A DNA stretch of 64,000 nucleotides. Source: Scatophagus argus (Eukaryota > Chordata > Actinopteri > Scatophagidae). The stretch is taken from assembly GCF_020382885.2 (NCBI RefSeq), contig NC_058513.1:13541641-13605640 (forward strand), read 5' to 3'. The translations under genes and the position numbers were made by a program. The notes under the pieces were generated by a model that made no database searches, had not been told where the DNA came from, and saw nothing but the letters and a program-made list of their open reading frames with translations. Below, piece after piece: positions 1-31,904 of the stretch (its first letter is position 1; every line of letters starts with the position of its first letter).

Positions 1-12422
<12,422 letters not shown>

Positions 12423-13380
12423 ACATGACGCACTTTTATTTCAACACATAGTGGACGGTTAAAATATATAACGTCAATAAGCTGTCTTACTATTCGACTG
12501 GCACCTACGAAACAATAAGATTATGCTTTTGCTTTAGTATTATTCATACTTTTGCTTCGGGTCGCAGGTAGTCTGTGTCCGACGACAGGCAAACAGACTG
12601 TGTATAAACAACTGTCAACCAACCGTAATTTATTAGCTTACAAGCTAACTAGCTTTTAACTAACGTTACATCGAGTGGTCAAAACAATAGCTTGTTTTAT
12701 AATAGCGTCAAACACCTGTGCAGCTATTATATAAAATGTGAGCTTTCTGTTAATAATACCTCAAAGTTCACTAAAACAACATTTGTTGGTTTTTGGTTAA
12801 CGTTAAAAAGCACAACAGAATTTCTATACTGTTACTGAACACTGCAACAATTCAACAGTACCCTTCTCAGCGCCAATAAACATCCGGGTGAGAATGGCGC
12901 GATAATTGCCAAAATAACGCGAGATCTTCGAAGTTGATTGGTCTTTTTTATTTTTTTATTTTTTTATTGTTTGTGTGCAGTTAAATGATGTAAAATGTCA
13001 AAGTTCAGGTATCTCTAGTGTTATTTTACAGTAGACTTATTGTATCTTCATATTAACAACGCCGATGGACAGAGAAGTGATAGAAGACAGCAACTCGCTC
13101 CACTTGACACAATTAACTTGTGATAAAGCAAGTATTGTTTACGCGTCTGTTTACACTTACACCATAATTAATAGACTAGTTCCGTATCCTTCCGCAAATA
13201 CTTACCGTCTTTTCGCTCAACAATTGAACTTTGGTTTCTCAAGTTGCCTGGCTCACCTGCAGTTAGCCACACCCACCAAGACGCACCTGACCAGCAGAAG
13301 GAAGTGAATGCTCGAACTAAGTAACAGTAGATAGACCCTGGGCTTTATGGGGACATAATCTAGACACTTTAAGCAGGATC
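12423..13380. promoter_or_regulatory. head-to-head intergenic region between parg and adam9
   Basis: About 960 bp separate the two divergent start codons. Near 12,860-12,930 there is a cluster with an inverted CCAAT/E2F-like element (reverse strand TATTGGCGC), CGCG dinucleotides and an ATCTCGCG half of the TCTCGCGAGA promoter motif. No TATA box stands out. This is the likely CpG-type start region for parg. The adam9 start is about 450 bp further right, where the sequence is AT-rich and T-rich near 12,945-12,970, so the two genes may not share one core promoter. Confidence 0.45.
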
Positions 13381-20194
<6,814 letters not shown>

Positions 20195-20532
20195 TTCTTT
20201 TTTTAACCAAATATTTTCACTTGTATTGTGAATGTATGAAGTTTACTAAAGCTCAATATTGTATAATGGGTTTTCTTATTTTTAAACACTGTGATAATAA
20301 CAGACTTACTGACAGCACTTTTTAAGGTTAACTGTAGTAAGATGGTGGTGGAATACCAGTATTTTTTATTATTATTTGTTTTGTTTTTTGGATTCCTGTT
20401 TATCAGTCATTGGAAATATGTGCACATATAATATCTTTTTTTTAAAAAAAAAAAAAACGAATCTTTTGTATTTTATGTGATTATGTATAATTTTCAACTT
20501 AATATATTATGAATTCTGATTGTGTGAATTGT

Positions 20533-20538
20533 AATAAA
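20533..20538 (+). terminator. adam9: poly(A) signal AATAAA for adam9
   Basis: AATAAA lies about 340 nt after the adam9 stop, in AT-rich 3' UTR sequence. It is the first canonical hexamer downstream, so the transcript probably ends near 20,555. Confidence 0.6.
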
Positions 20539-20539
20539 A

Positions 20540-21111
20540 ATATGTATCGAGCAATGAATTTCAACCTATTTTATTGTATGCTTTTTGCTTCAGTGTTCAA
20601 AAAAGTGGATCTGAAAAGAAATACTCTTTCCTTGTTCTGATAATGTATACACTCCGGGTGTGTCACTGCTCTCTCTAAGTAAATGAACTAATTTAACGAC
20701 GGTTCATGCTCTTGGGCATGGAAATAACACAAAAAAATCCAAGATCTGACTGGTTCCAGTGGTTCTGAACACTTTCGACCTGTGACCCTTCAAAATAACT
20801 GTTTGTCTGACCCCTTGTGGCAGCCTCATTGTGGAGACAACAGTACATCACCATAGAGCTGACCAATAATTGGTCTCTTATGACCAGAACGTCATAAGAG
20901 GACATTTTCCATTTTTTTTCTAGTGCATCCCCTTTCTTAGCTTGCCTAACTTCAGTCTGTGTGCTTTTATTTTGAAACAGGCTAGCCGAAAGTCACGTGA
21001 TTTCCTTATGTGTTGACGCGGCCTGATGCGGAAGTTCGCTGTCACTTGCGGTCATTCATGAGCACAGCATCATGTAAAAAGCTGAGTTTCAAAGCGGCTT
21101 TCTGGCAGCTC
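20540..21111. promoter_or_regulatory. adam9-pstk intergenic region and pstk promoter
   Basis: The left part is AT-rich and featureless. At 20,993-21,000 there is a palindromic E-box TCACGTGA (USF/TFE type). About 30 bp on, at 21,027-21,034, is GCGGAAGT, a good ETS site. These sit about 110 and 80 bp before the favoured pstk ATG, so transcription probably starts in this interval. Two further in-frame ATGs (21,010 and 21,058) also lie here. Confidence 0.5.
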
Positions 21112-23443
21112 ATGGCAGCAGAGGAAGCTGGAGCTGTGGCCCGGGCTCCGGCCTGTCTGTGCCTCCTCTGCGGGCTACCTGCTGCGGGGAAGTCCACCCT
21201 GGCCCGCATGGTCGTCAACAGCGCTGCACTGCAGGGATGGAGAGCCAGTGTGGTGCCGTATGATGACCTGATCCCCGAGCATGCTTTTCAGGCCAGAGAA
21301 GTAGAGGACGGTGTCAGACTGCAAGAAATGGTAAAGACAGTTCAGCTAAACTGACAGATTTGTGTGCATGTTCAGGATAAATTGGTCGTATGGCGTCCCT
21401 CTCTAGTGGCAGCCCCAACAGGTCCCGTCACCAAACTGCCACTTTAATGTCAGTTATGTTGGAAGTTACAATATTGTGTTACAGTAGAGGTAACCTTGCA
21501 GCATCGTGTGAACAACAAATAGATATTGCAGAAAAGTTCAAAGTTTTGTTTTAGTGTCGTGGGATTATTTCATGATGATAAAGGCAGAGGTTGGTCCAAC
21601 TGAACAAGCAATTTCAATGTGCCCACTTAGGCTCAGGGATCTTGTGAAGGGCACTGTTTTCTGCCATGTCACAAGTAAAATGGTTTTAAAAAGTAAATCA
21701 TATGTGCACTATAAAATACTAGAGTCATTTCCCCCTGGGTTTTTATTCTATGTGCCCACTGTTGTTTTGTGCTGTATCAGTGTCTTTTTATAAATCTTTT
21801 TCTAGCACACTGAATGGAAGGTACACAGACAAGCAGTTTTACGGTGCATCGATCAGTTCTTGGAGAAACAAGTTTTGGCCGAGCTGCCGAGCGGCTGTCA
21901 GATCAACGGGGCTGCATGGGAACAGTGCATCCGAGCTGTACGGCAGCCTGAAGCTTTGGATCGCTCTCAGACCGACTGGGCTCCGCTGCTCTTTCTGCTG
22001 GATGACAACTTCTACTATCCAAGCATGAGATATGAAGTGTACCAACTCGCAAGAAAGCGTAAGCACTTTGTTTTCTGTCAACAGCACAACTTGAATGTTC
22101 ATAAAGAACCACACTTTTATTCTTGCACGTTTTAGCCCATTAAGCACAAATGTTGTACATTTTAGATATTTTCTTACAATATTTTCAAGCATACTGCAAT
22201 ATTTCATACATCAAATCTATCAAAGCTGTCAAATCTGGGAAGATCTAAGCCTTCTGAAGCGCCTGAACGCACCAGTTCATATTTTCAAAACCACCATCAT
22301 GGTGGAGAGCATAACTCAAGATTTAAGGCAGTTAAAGGCATTTAAATGTTTACTATGATGAATTACTGATCCTAAGACTCAAGAAGTATAAGAAGTAAAT
22401 TTGCTTCAGTTTACTGAAAAAGCTCATAGTGGTGGCTGTTTTGATGACAAGAAAACAGAAGGACACTGTGGGATAAAACACACAAAACTACTCACATGCC
22501 TCTTAAATGGTGTCCCTGTGGCTGAGTTAAGTTGTTAGTTGTCTTCTTAGATTCGCTGGGTTTCTGCCAGGTTTATCTGCACTGTGATTTGGAGTCCTGC
22601 ATCAGCAGAAACCAGAGCAGGCCTGAACCCATTCCCAGAGAGGTGATACTGGAGATGGTGAAGCGTTTGGAGTCTCCAAATCCTCAGAAGAACTCATGGG
22701 AGAAAAACAGCATTTTGCTCAACACCACAGACAGTCTGTCCAAATGTGACATGTAAGACTGTACAGTAAACATTTTTGAACACTCATTCATTATGTTCAC
22801 GTGCCTCACATGCAGGTGTTAATTTGATGCCTCTGTCTGCTTCTCTTCCTTCATGGCTTCTCCTCAGCCAGAGGGTGATGGAGTTGATCTCCTCTGCTCT
22901 GAGCAAACCACTGAGCCCGGTTGTGGACAACACTGAACAAACGGTGTGTAAAAGTAGCTGATATAAAATCAGTTAACTGTGGATTTTAAATATGCAACTT
23001 CAGAAATGGAGAATGTATTTAAGCTGTGGTGTCATACTGTTGCAGGAGGCTGACCGTCTGAAATGTGCCAATAGTGTGATACACCAGGCTGACCAGGCCT
23101 GTCGACGGCTCATTTCGGAAGCCATGAAAACAGCCAGAGGTCAGTCCCGAGCTTCATAAATAAAACACATTTGATATTTTCTTCACTTTTGTCATTTTTA
23201 GCCCATTTTGTCACCTTAACTGTAGAAAATCAAGTACCCCCTGACCATATGAGGTCTTTGGCCACTCAGCTGAATGAATCCAAAGCAACATTTCTTCCCA
23301 ACCTGCGGAGGCAGCTGCTTCAGAATACGTCTTTCACTCAAGAGGAGGACATTGACGTGGAACGTGTCGTGAAAAGAGCAGTCGACGTCTTTGATCGGGA
23401 AAGAGAGGAAATCCTGTTGAGGGTCATGAATGAAAATAAATGA
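21112..23443 (+). CDS. pstk: L-seryl-tRNA(Sec) kinase (6 exons, 353 aa)
   Basis: PSTK phosphorylates the serine on Ser-tRNA(Sec), giving the O-phosphoseryl intermediate that SEPSECS converts to selenocysteinyl-tRNA. Exons: 21112-21330, 21806-22058, 22551-22752, 22868-22943, 23046-23139, 23226-23443, all in phase. The N-terminus has the P-loop CGLPAAGKST (residues 20-29), followed by VVPYDDLIP. Exon 2 ends with LLDDNFYYPSMRYEVYQLARK, the most conserved block of the family. Exon 3 encodes GFCQVYLHCDLESC, and ERVVKRAVDVFDRERE lies near the C-terminus. The ATG at 21,112 gives 353 aa, close to the human 348. In-frame ATGs at 21,010 and 21,058 would add 34 or 18 residues. An AATAAA overlaps the last two codons and stop. 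The gene faces ikzf5 tail to tail. Confidence 0.95.
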
Positions 23444-24575
23444 TTAAAAATCTTTTCTAGAGTTTTTACTAAGGCGGATTTAATCGGCAGTTCACACATT
23501 TGCTCTTCAGTCTGTGGACCAGTCAAGCAAAGAAAATGTGTGCGTACTATAATTTTATTTATTATTACTTGATAGAAAGTTGGGTTTTTTTTTCTTAAAC
23601 TTGTCTCAAAATGTATTTGTAGCCAAGATACAGTGATGCACTAGTGGACATCTACATGGTCTCTGCCTGCTTACTGTCTGTCCAAAATAAGTAATAATCC
23701 AAGAGTTACACACATTTGAATATACAAATAAGTGGCTACAGTGAAATCAGATGTACCAAAAATTGGTATGTGCAATTCCATAAAACTACTCAAGTTATAA
23801 ATGTTTGTAGAAAGTCGTTTCATGTGTATAAATTAGTAACAAAAAGAGGGCAAAACAATTTTGAAAATCTATCTGAAATATTACTGTTCCACTTGGTTGA
23901 CACCTTCTGCAGTCTTTGGAGTGAGGTATAAATAAATCTCAGCACATCAAGCAAGATTATAATGAGTCTGGCTGGACACAAACTTGTTCTGAACAGAAAA
24001 TGGGCCAATTAGGCTGACAGTCTCTGAACGTCCTGCCTGTCTCACAACAAGTGATTCAGCTGCATTGGTCACTTTGGTGTATGTTTAGACATGCAACATG
24101 GTGGACAAAATTACAGTTAAAACAGCTCAACAATAAAAACTGAACCGCTGAAGCTCATAGTTTTCTGTGTTAAATACTGTTAATTGGTGTTTAATTTAAA
24201 ATGTCTCGTATATAGCTGCCTGAGCTGAGTGAAATCACAATGCCTTAACTAACACTGGCTGTAGGACGAGTTCAAATGACACTTCGATTTGTGCTTTTCC
24301 TGCAGAGCTGTTGTATTGTTCCCGTTCTGTACACCTTGTGAATGCATGTATCGGTCCAAAGCTAATAAGAAAACCTCAACAGTTGGACTCATGTAAGACT
24401 GCAGTAAGGCAACAATATAGTGCAGTTATTGAATAAAATAAAATAAAGGAGTTTTGCAAGCTGTACATAACAAAAACTATAAAATGTAAAGCTGTGTGAT
24501 CATGATTAGATGTAACACAAGCAATATACTGAAATAACCAGGATTTAAGACTGTATGTGCAGCTGGGTCGCACAA
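23444..24575. other. convergent 3' region of pstk and ikzf5
   Basis: The two stop codons are 1.1 kb apart. On the plus strand AATAAA occurs at 23,435-23,440 (overlapping the pstk stop) and at 23,931-23,936. On the minus strand the complement TTTATT at 23,554-23,559 is a candidate end for ikzf5, giving it a UTR of about 1 kb. If pstk uses the later signal the two 3' UTRs overlap. I see no coding frame with protein character. Confidence 0.5.
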
Positions 24576-26680
24576 TCACTTTTTATGTTGTCCACGGGCA
24601 AAATGGCATGCAAAATCGTATCTATCTATGCACATGTGACCGCAGACGTTGCACTGGAATGGATGTTCATAGCCATGGCAGCCCATGTGAATGGTGTAGA
24701 GAATATTATCCAGAAAGTGAACATCACAGTGCTGGCATTTATGTAAGAGCGGTTGGTCCGGTGTGGTCAGCGCAGGGGCGGGCGTGCTCGGCTCGCTGTT
24801 GCTAACACTTACAGTAAGAGTGTTGTTCTCAAAGCTCCCATGGCCTGAGGTGGGAGACTCCTTTGTAGGTGGTGAAGTCTGCACTCCGTTTGAACACATG
24901 GCAACATGTTCACTAGAGACCTGCTGTATGAGGATGGGCTTCTCGTCTGTTAAGGACTCCCTGTCTGGGGACGCAGGAGTCTGAGACTCAGGCTGAAGGC
25001 CGACCAACTGGCCAGCAAGTGTGGACAGCTGGTTCAGCGAGTTATTAAAAGTCAAACCATTTGCACCTCTGTTGTGACTGTCATTCTCATCTACTTTGGG
25101 AAGGTTCTTAAACTCACTGCTGTTCAAATGGTGGTGGATCTTCTGAGAGAAGTCATTCAGATAATCTGGTTTTGGCAGTCCCACGGAGGGAGGGTTTAAG
25201 TTGATGAGGAGTCGCCTGCTGAAGCCCAGCGAGCCCGTCCTCTTTTGCAGGGAGCTCAGCATTCTCTTGGTGGAGAAAGGAGAGCGGACGACCCTCGTGG
25301 GCAAAAGCTTGTGGCGGCGGCGGCGGTGGTGCGAGAGGTTGCTACGGTCGCTACAGCGGAAGGCACAGAGGTCACATTTGTATGGCTTCTCTCCCGTGTG
25401 CGAACGCATGTGGGCTTCTAAGTGGCGCTCGTATGCTGAGGCGAATGGACACAGCTGGCAGCGGTGAGGTTTTTCTCCTGCGTGACAGTCATGAAATCAC
25501 TGCCATTAGAATATTGACATTACTGAGCATACTTAACTATGAAATTGCAAACAGAGGCAAGGCGGTAAGTGCTATGTAGTTTATGTACCGCCCAAGGGAT
25601 TATACAATGGAGCTAAACAATATGAACAGAAAGAGATAGATATATCCTCCAATATTCCATTCTTGAGCATTACAAGTCAAAACTGAATCAAACTAAAACT
25701 AATTTTCACTAGAAGAAAGTTTTCACTCATTCTGACATAAACATCTGCTTATTAGCTTTTATTGTTAATTCAAACTGTATTACTATAATTAATATTACAA
25801 AATCCAATGACTTATGACAAATAAACACTAGCATACTTGTAATGAAACATAAATGACAGGTGTTTGCTGGGTTTGGGAGATTTAATTAACCACAGCCTTT
25901 GACCAATCAGAATGTCAAACTATGTGTAACTTGACAGGTATTTCCACCCATTGTCTTGTATTCTGAAGTCACAAATTCAGGAAGGATTTCGCATCTGATT
26001 AGACTCAGAGATCCACATATGTGACGGGTTAAGGTATGATATAATGTAGTAGTTGACTGGGAACATTCCCAGTGAAAAACAGTTCGTTTTTATGAATGTT
26101 TCATTTTTCTGGGAATCACCTTAAAGTTCTCTAGTGATTCCCACCTTGAGAGTCACTGTCATGTAACAGATCCTCAGGAATCAGTGTGGATGACCTGCAG
26201 ACTTTCAGATTGTTTTTCTTTAAAGGCTTGGTGTTGCCATAATAAATGAATGTAGTTGAAACGTATACCTGTGTGGATGCGGATGTGCTCGATTAAACGG
26301 GCCATGCCCTTGTTGGCATAGCTGCAGTAGCTGCACTTGTACTTCCCATCGCAGGTCCTCTCCAGGCCATCCATCTGTGCATCTGGCCCATCCTCCATGG
26401 ACAGGCTCACCTCCACAGACGGAGGGTCCAGACCATTCTGCTCACTCCTAGGAGCAGCTGAAAACAAATAACACAATGACTTTAAGATTTTACACTGTAT
26501 TTTTTTTAAGTATTGATGTATAATCTGGTGTACACCATGCACACCGTCTTGAAATGGCTCCCCTGACTCCTTTCCTCCGCACACAGAGCCTGAGATCATG
26601 TTGACATGCTGGGTTTGCTGTGTCAGGTATTCTTGAAATTCCCTCACAAAATCCACAGGCTCGGTCTTCATCGTTTCCAT
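24576..26680 (-). CDS. ikzf5: Ikaros family zinc finger 5 (Pegasus), 3 coding exons, 408 aa
   Basis: Nuclear C2H2 zinc-finger transcription factor of the Ikaros family. Coding exons (minus): 26680-26545, 26457-26269, 25477-24576; phases join and give 408 aa against 419 in human. The N-terminus carries EPVDFVREFQEYLTQQTQHV, diagnostic of IKZF5. DNA-binding C2H2 fingers lie at about residues 85-107, 113-135 and 141-164, joined by TGEKPHR and TGEKPYK linkers. The last exon continues with NLNPPSVGLPKPDYLNDF and the SLNQLSTLAGQL segment. Two C-terminal dimerisation fingers follow (HKCQHCDVHFLDNILYTIHM and FQCNVCGHMCIDRYDFACHF), about residues 354-404. The ATG has a good context (AAAATGG). A non-coding 5' segment ends at an acceptor at 26,703-26,702. 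If that 77-bp intron were retained, the frame would stay open upstream to an ATG at 26,773. Confidence 0.95.
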
Positions 26681-27341
26681 TTTGCTTCTTTTGTAATGAT
26701 GCTGAAAGAGTCCCACAAAAGATGAGTCGACGGTGTGGCAATGCGGCTTTTCATGTAACTGCTGATGACACACAATACCTGAATAAACACCTTAATGGTT
26801 AGCTCATAGCTCTAAACAACAAAGCTAACGTCGCCTAGCTAGCTCGACTGTTATTAGATCTATCCACCCTTATTATTAACACCGACTTACAGCATCCTAA
26901 ACGCCGTTCATACCTTACCTTTCAGCGTATAAGTAACATAATCGTTACCCGAGAAGCGTGAAAATTTTGAAAATTGGGGCCTTGTGATAAATTATCCGGG
27001 TAGCATTGTTACCAATTGAACCGCTTCCGTTCGTCTGATTCATCTGTCTTCCGTGTCCCCTAAAACGCAACTGGTGCCTTTCTATACTGTTGTAAAAAAA
27101 AAAACAAACATAGGCGCTCAAACACACTTCTCATATCATTGATAGAATTGTCGGTCACCCAGGTTGCCAACACAAATATTCATTCATTTCGTTCAGAGTA
27201 CAGTGATTTAAATTTATTTTGTTTAAATCTACCCATGAAGTGCATCGTCTTATTGTTTACGTTAATACACAGCCTCGAGTGTATGACTCGTACGAGGGGC
27301 ACTTTAAGGCAGCATCACATGTAAACATTTTGTAACGTATC
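26681..27341. promoter_or_regulatory. head-to-head ikzf5/acadsb promoter region
   Basis: It contains the ikzf5 5' UTR (small intron about 26,778-26,702) and a divergent gap of under 600 bp to acadsb. TAACGT/ACGTTA-rich sequence, common at teleost start regions, surrounds 26,820-26,940. An A run sits at 27,094-27,106. No TATA box is evident on either side, which fits a shared housekeeping promoter, but this is inferred from layout. Confidence 0.4.
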
Positions 27342-30300
27342 ATGGCTGCCCCGTTGGTCAGGATTATCTCAAAGGTGAGTCTGAACATTACGATCATGCT
27401 TATTTACATTTGCAGGGTTTCTGTGCTGATTTTAAAACGTTTTGCATTGCATCGATCCTTTATTCTCCAGTTACGTAACCTGGCTGGCTCTTGCTGATGT
27501 GACGTTCCTAGCTAGACGGCTAACGTTAGCTTGAGAGCAAAAGTTAAAACCTGGCAGCAACGCAGCTGGTCACTGAATGAAACGTTCAGCTAGTTAACTT
27601 AACGCGGGTCCTGACTGATGGCAGATACGACTATTTATCACTCTTATTGAAACTGTGCATAAGTTCCAAGACACAGATAGACATTTCAGCTGTTGCCTGC
27701 TCTGCTTTCAGTCGTGCAGACAGATCTCTCGACCATGGGGTGCATGCCGGGCTGGATGGAGGAGCTTGTCCAACACGCCTGTCCCAGACATGGCTTCAGA
27801 CCAGGCAGCTGGGATGGTCTCCTTTCCTCCCCTTCAGACGTATTCAGACGAGGAGAACATGATGAGGGAAGCAGGTGAGCTCGTAATCCATGATGATATG
27901 TCCTACTGCTGCTGACAGCTGGAGAAATCAGTACTACAGTAAACATCTGTGTTGTTTGACAGTGAAAAAGTACGCCCAAGAGCGCATTGCTCCGTTTGTG
28001 TCGAAGATGGATGAAAATTCGGCCATGGACGAGGAAGTGATCAAATCTCTCTTTGAACAGGGTGTATGTACCTCACTTAATTGTGAATTAACACGTGTTA
28101 CTATTATGAGGTTAATTTCAGTCTTTCTTTTCTACACATTGACTTTGATATTGCATTATTTTTTTACAGCTCATGGGCATTGAGATTGAGCCAGAGTATG
28201 GCGGCACTGGCTCCACATTCTTCTCCTCCATTCTGGTCATTGAGGAGCTGGCCAAGGTGGACCCCTCTGTGGCCGTGCTCTGCGACATCCAGAACACGCT
28301 GATCAACACACTGTTTGCCAAACTGGGTACGCCTGCTCAGAAAGAGCAGTACCTCAGCCGACTGTCGACTGACATGGTGAGCAGTTTGATACGCTGTCTT
28401 CCGGTGTGTGGAATAAAACCCGAAAATACTATTCTGGCGTAGATAGAAATTTGCTTTCCTCCTCGTGATCTGAAGAGGACAACAGCTGTGAAAATGTTGT
28501 TAATCTGAACAATTGTGGCTGTATTAACTCAGTGGATATTCTGCACTTCCGTCATATATGTCATGTCACACAGATCGGAAGCTTCTGCCTCTCTGAAGCA
28601 GAGTCAGGAAGCGATGCCTTTTCTCTAAAGACACGTGCCGAGAAACATAAAGACTATTACATCATTAACGGATCCAAGATGTGGATCAGCAACGCAGAGC
28701 ATGCTGGTGTTTTCCTGGTGATGGCCAATGTGGACCCATCTGCTGTGAGTAGCTGCTCCTCTTATTCTGTTTATTTGTAGCAATTCTTCAGGAGGATCTT
28801 AATGTAAAAATGCTTGATTTTGTCATCTCACACCATAAAGACGGTGTTCAATGAAGAGTAACATCCTTTATGGAAAAGCTCTTAAAGACAAACTGGCTTT
28901 TGATGGACAGGGTTACAGAGGAATCACCTGCTTCATCGTGGACCGGGACACGGAGGGGCTTGAGATTTGCAAGAAGGAGAACAAGCTTGGCCTGCGTGCT
29001 TCCTCCACCTGCCCGCTCAACTTTGACAACGTCAAGGTACGGCCACACCTCGTGCTGAGCGGGATGAAGGTGAAACAACCGCATGCTGTGATTTTTTTTA
29101 CCAACTTTCTACTGTCCGTTGAAGGTACCAGAGAAGAACATTTTGGGACAGGTCGGTCATGGGTACAAGTACGCCATTGGAATGCTGAACGAGGGCAGGA
29201 TTGGAATTGCTGCTCAGGTAAACCATGAGACATATTTTCTTAAATGTTTCAAAACAAGCTAAACGTGCTATATTCAAGATAATAAGTGTAAAATTGGTAA
29301 TCTTGTGTGTGTGTGCCTCAGATGCTTGGACTGGCACAGGGCTGCTTCGATCACACCATTCCTTACACAAGACAGAGGGTGCAGTTTGGAAAACGAATCT
29401 TTGACTTCCAGGTAAAGATTCCAGTCCCTTTTGATAAAGCGTTTGTGATCCTTCACATGACTCTGCAGACCTGTGTATTCGAAGATGTTGTTTACAGAAC
29501 CCTTTGTATCCCAGGGCATGCAGCACCAAATCGCCCACGTAGCGACACAGATTGAAGCTGCTCGGCTGCTGACGTACAACGCTGCTCGTCTGAAGGAAGC
29601 CGGTAGGCCTTTCATTAAGGAGGCCTGCATGGCTAAATACTTCTGCGCAGAGGTGAGCTTCCTCGTTCATTTCCAGGATTTATTGTGATCACTGTGGTTA
29701 ATTTCGGCAGGGATTTTTGCCTTGAGATACTGTTTAGATGTTTTGTCATTCTCGCATCTTTTCTCTGATCTCATACATGTTACATGTTCTGTAGAAATAT
29801 TTTATCTATTTTATGTGGGGTTGCTATCTTGCCCAGGAGACACCCATGAAAAACAAAATTTCAGTTTCACAGAAGCGTCTTCCTGCTTGAATTGAAGACA
29901 TTGTAATATCTGTTCTGTTTTTATCTTCCTCAGCTTGCAACCCTAACTACATCTAAATGCATTGAATGGATGGGTGGGGTAGGCTTCACCAAAGACTACC
30001 CCATTGAGAAATACTACAGAGACTGTAAAATTGGTGAGCATGACTGGAAGAACGTGCACCATCACCACACAAATACAGACTTGTGTTTGCACACTGTTTG
30101 TTGTTTGCGTCAACTGTGACTGAAGCTGTGGAAAGGACACGACTGATGAGGGCTGCAGGCAGGTCAGGTGTAGTAGCTGTTAGGTGATTGGACCAGAGAG
30201 GGGCGGTGAGAAGTGCTGATAGCAGTGGCTGTAATCAGACCCTGCAGGAATTCCCCCGTCTGACCTCTTCAGAGTGCCGTTATACCAACACACAGCCAAG

Positions 30301-30588
30301 GAAGCTGCCAGGGCAAAATGTCACTTTTCCTTTCATCACCACCGTCTCAGTTCTTCCAGTTGTTCAGCTGGAGCACCAGCAGTCTGCATAATAACCCCCC
30401 TTGTCTCCCTGTAGTGAAAGCTGCAGATTCTTGTAGGGGAATTTGACAAACGCGACCTTGTTTTGTACAGCAGGAATTCATTCTAACGCTTTGTTTTGTC
30501 TCTGTGTGCAGGTACCATTTATGAAGGGACAACAAATGTCCAGCTATCTACAATTTCTAAGTTCATTGATAAGGAGTTTGAGCACTGA
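27342..30588 (+). CDS. acadsb: short/branched-chain acyl-CoA dehydrogenase, mitochondrial (11 exons, 432 aa)
   Basis: FAD flavoenzyme that oxidises 2-methylbutyryl-CoA in isoleucine breakdown, in the mitochondrial matrix. Exons: 27342-27374, 27712-27874, 27963-28063, 28170-28376, 28574-28744, 28911-29036, 29125-29217, 29322-29411, 29515-29652, 29934-30033, 30512-30588; all in phase and exactly 432 aa, the human length. The first 40 or so residues ([20 protein letters not shown]) are basic with no acid, as expected of an import presequence. Family blocks follow: [90 protein letters not shown] and [12 protein letters not shown]. The catalytic base is Glu412 in [11 protein letters not shown]. 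All key residues are present, so the enzyme should be active. The gene is divergent from ikzf5. Confidence 0.97.
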
Positions 30589-31182
30589 GACCATTTGACA
30601 GCAGCCTGATGGATTCCACTCTGCTGTGTTGCACTCCATTTTCATTTCCTCAAATGACCTTGGTCGTTGCTGGATATTTGCCTTTCGTGTCTTCCAAAAG
30701 TTTGTCCTCGATCACCAACTCTTACTCGTGTTTAAGTAGTTCCTAAAACTGTTACTGATGTGGTTACATTTTCCCAGCTTTAGGGTTAAAGTTGCTTTTT
30801 TTTTTTTCTTCAGGCCTTTACAAGAGTCTATGATTAAGTTAGTCGTATGTAGACCTCTTCCCTCTTTTCATATTGGTCCTCATGTGCTTATTGAGTTATA
30901 GTGATGCGTCTCATCCAACTCATCCACATAGTGCAATATTGGAATGCTTTTTTAAAAACTTTTATTTAATATTCCAGTGCCTTCAGAAGGTCTGCCATGA
31001 ATGAGGTCAATCACTTAAAAGTGTCTTTTATGAACTCTGAGTCTCTGAAAATGGACGTGTTGTAACACTCATATGCTCCATAAATACTGTACAGTTTGTT
31101 GTAGAGAAAATAAGGAAGTGATTTCACACATTATCACGAAGCTATCTGTAAGAAGTGATCTGTCAAAATCATTAGTGATATC

Positions 31183-31188
31183 AATAAA
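31183..31188 (+). terminator. acadsb: poly(A) signal AATAAA for acadsb
   Basis: AATAAA lies about 595 nt after the stop, followed within 30 nt by GTTGTG and a T run (31,214-31,223), a good cleavage context. Confidence 0.7.
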
Positions 31189-31904
31189 AGTATGCTGTTG
31201 TGCAGTGAACAGTCTTTTTTTTTTGGCGTTTGCAGATTAATACCGAGTTCTGTCACTAGATGGCATCATTCTCCAACAGCAGCCCGAGCTGAGGCAGCCT
31301 CTCACTGAAAAGAGCAGTCAATTACCACGTCTTTTAACAGCCTGTCACCTCTAATGATATTTCATATCAATTTAATTATACCGGTGCTTCAGATGAAAAG
31401 CGGCTGCCTTGTGTAATTGACTCACTAATCATTTTTCAGGTGAGACTGATTACATTTCTGTGGCCTACATGTGCCGTGTAGAATGAGGTCCATTGTCGTA
31501 CACAACACAGACAAGCTGTGTCCAAGTATACAGACCCATAACGGTAACAGCCATTACCCATGATGACTCTTTGTAGAAATAAATGGCGTGTTCTGAAAGC
31601 TAATAATCACTGACACAAAATGAATGGAAGAAATCAGATTTATGGCTTCTGTTGTGGTAGAAATTGTGGTTTGGGGTTTATATTTGGCTCAGATTACTTT
31701 AAAATGTAGTCAGTCACTGAATACATACTGCATGGGAATTGTAGTAATTAGTAACATAAACCACTGATTACAAAAGAATGTAACCTAATCTGAATAGTGT
31801 TTATATTTTATATTATATTACTATTCTCTCCTTACTTATGTAAATTGTTTGTAAGATGTTATTACCAATGTCTACTTCTGTTTTTTTTCCTCTATCCACT
31901 TGCT

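Noticed and set aside
26057-26072. CTGGGAACATTCCCAG palindrome in the ikzf5 intron
   Set aside because: It resembles a heat-shock or p53-type half-site but is short and isolated; chance is likely.
29098-29670. 190-codon minus-strand open frame
   Set aside because: Antisense of acadsb exons 7-9 and their introns.
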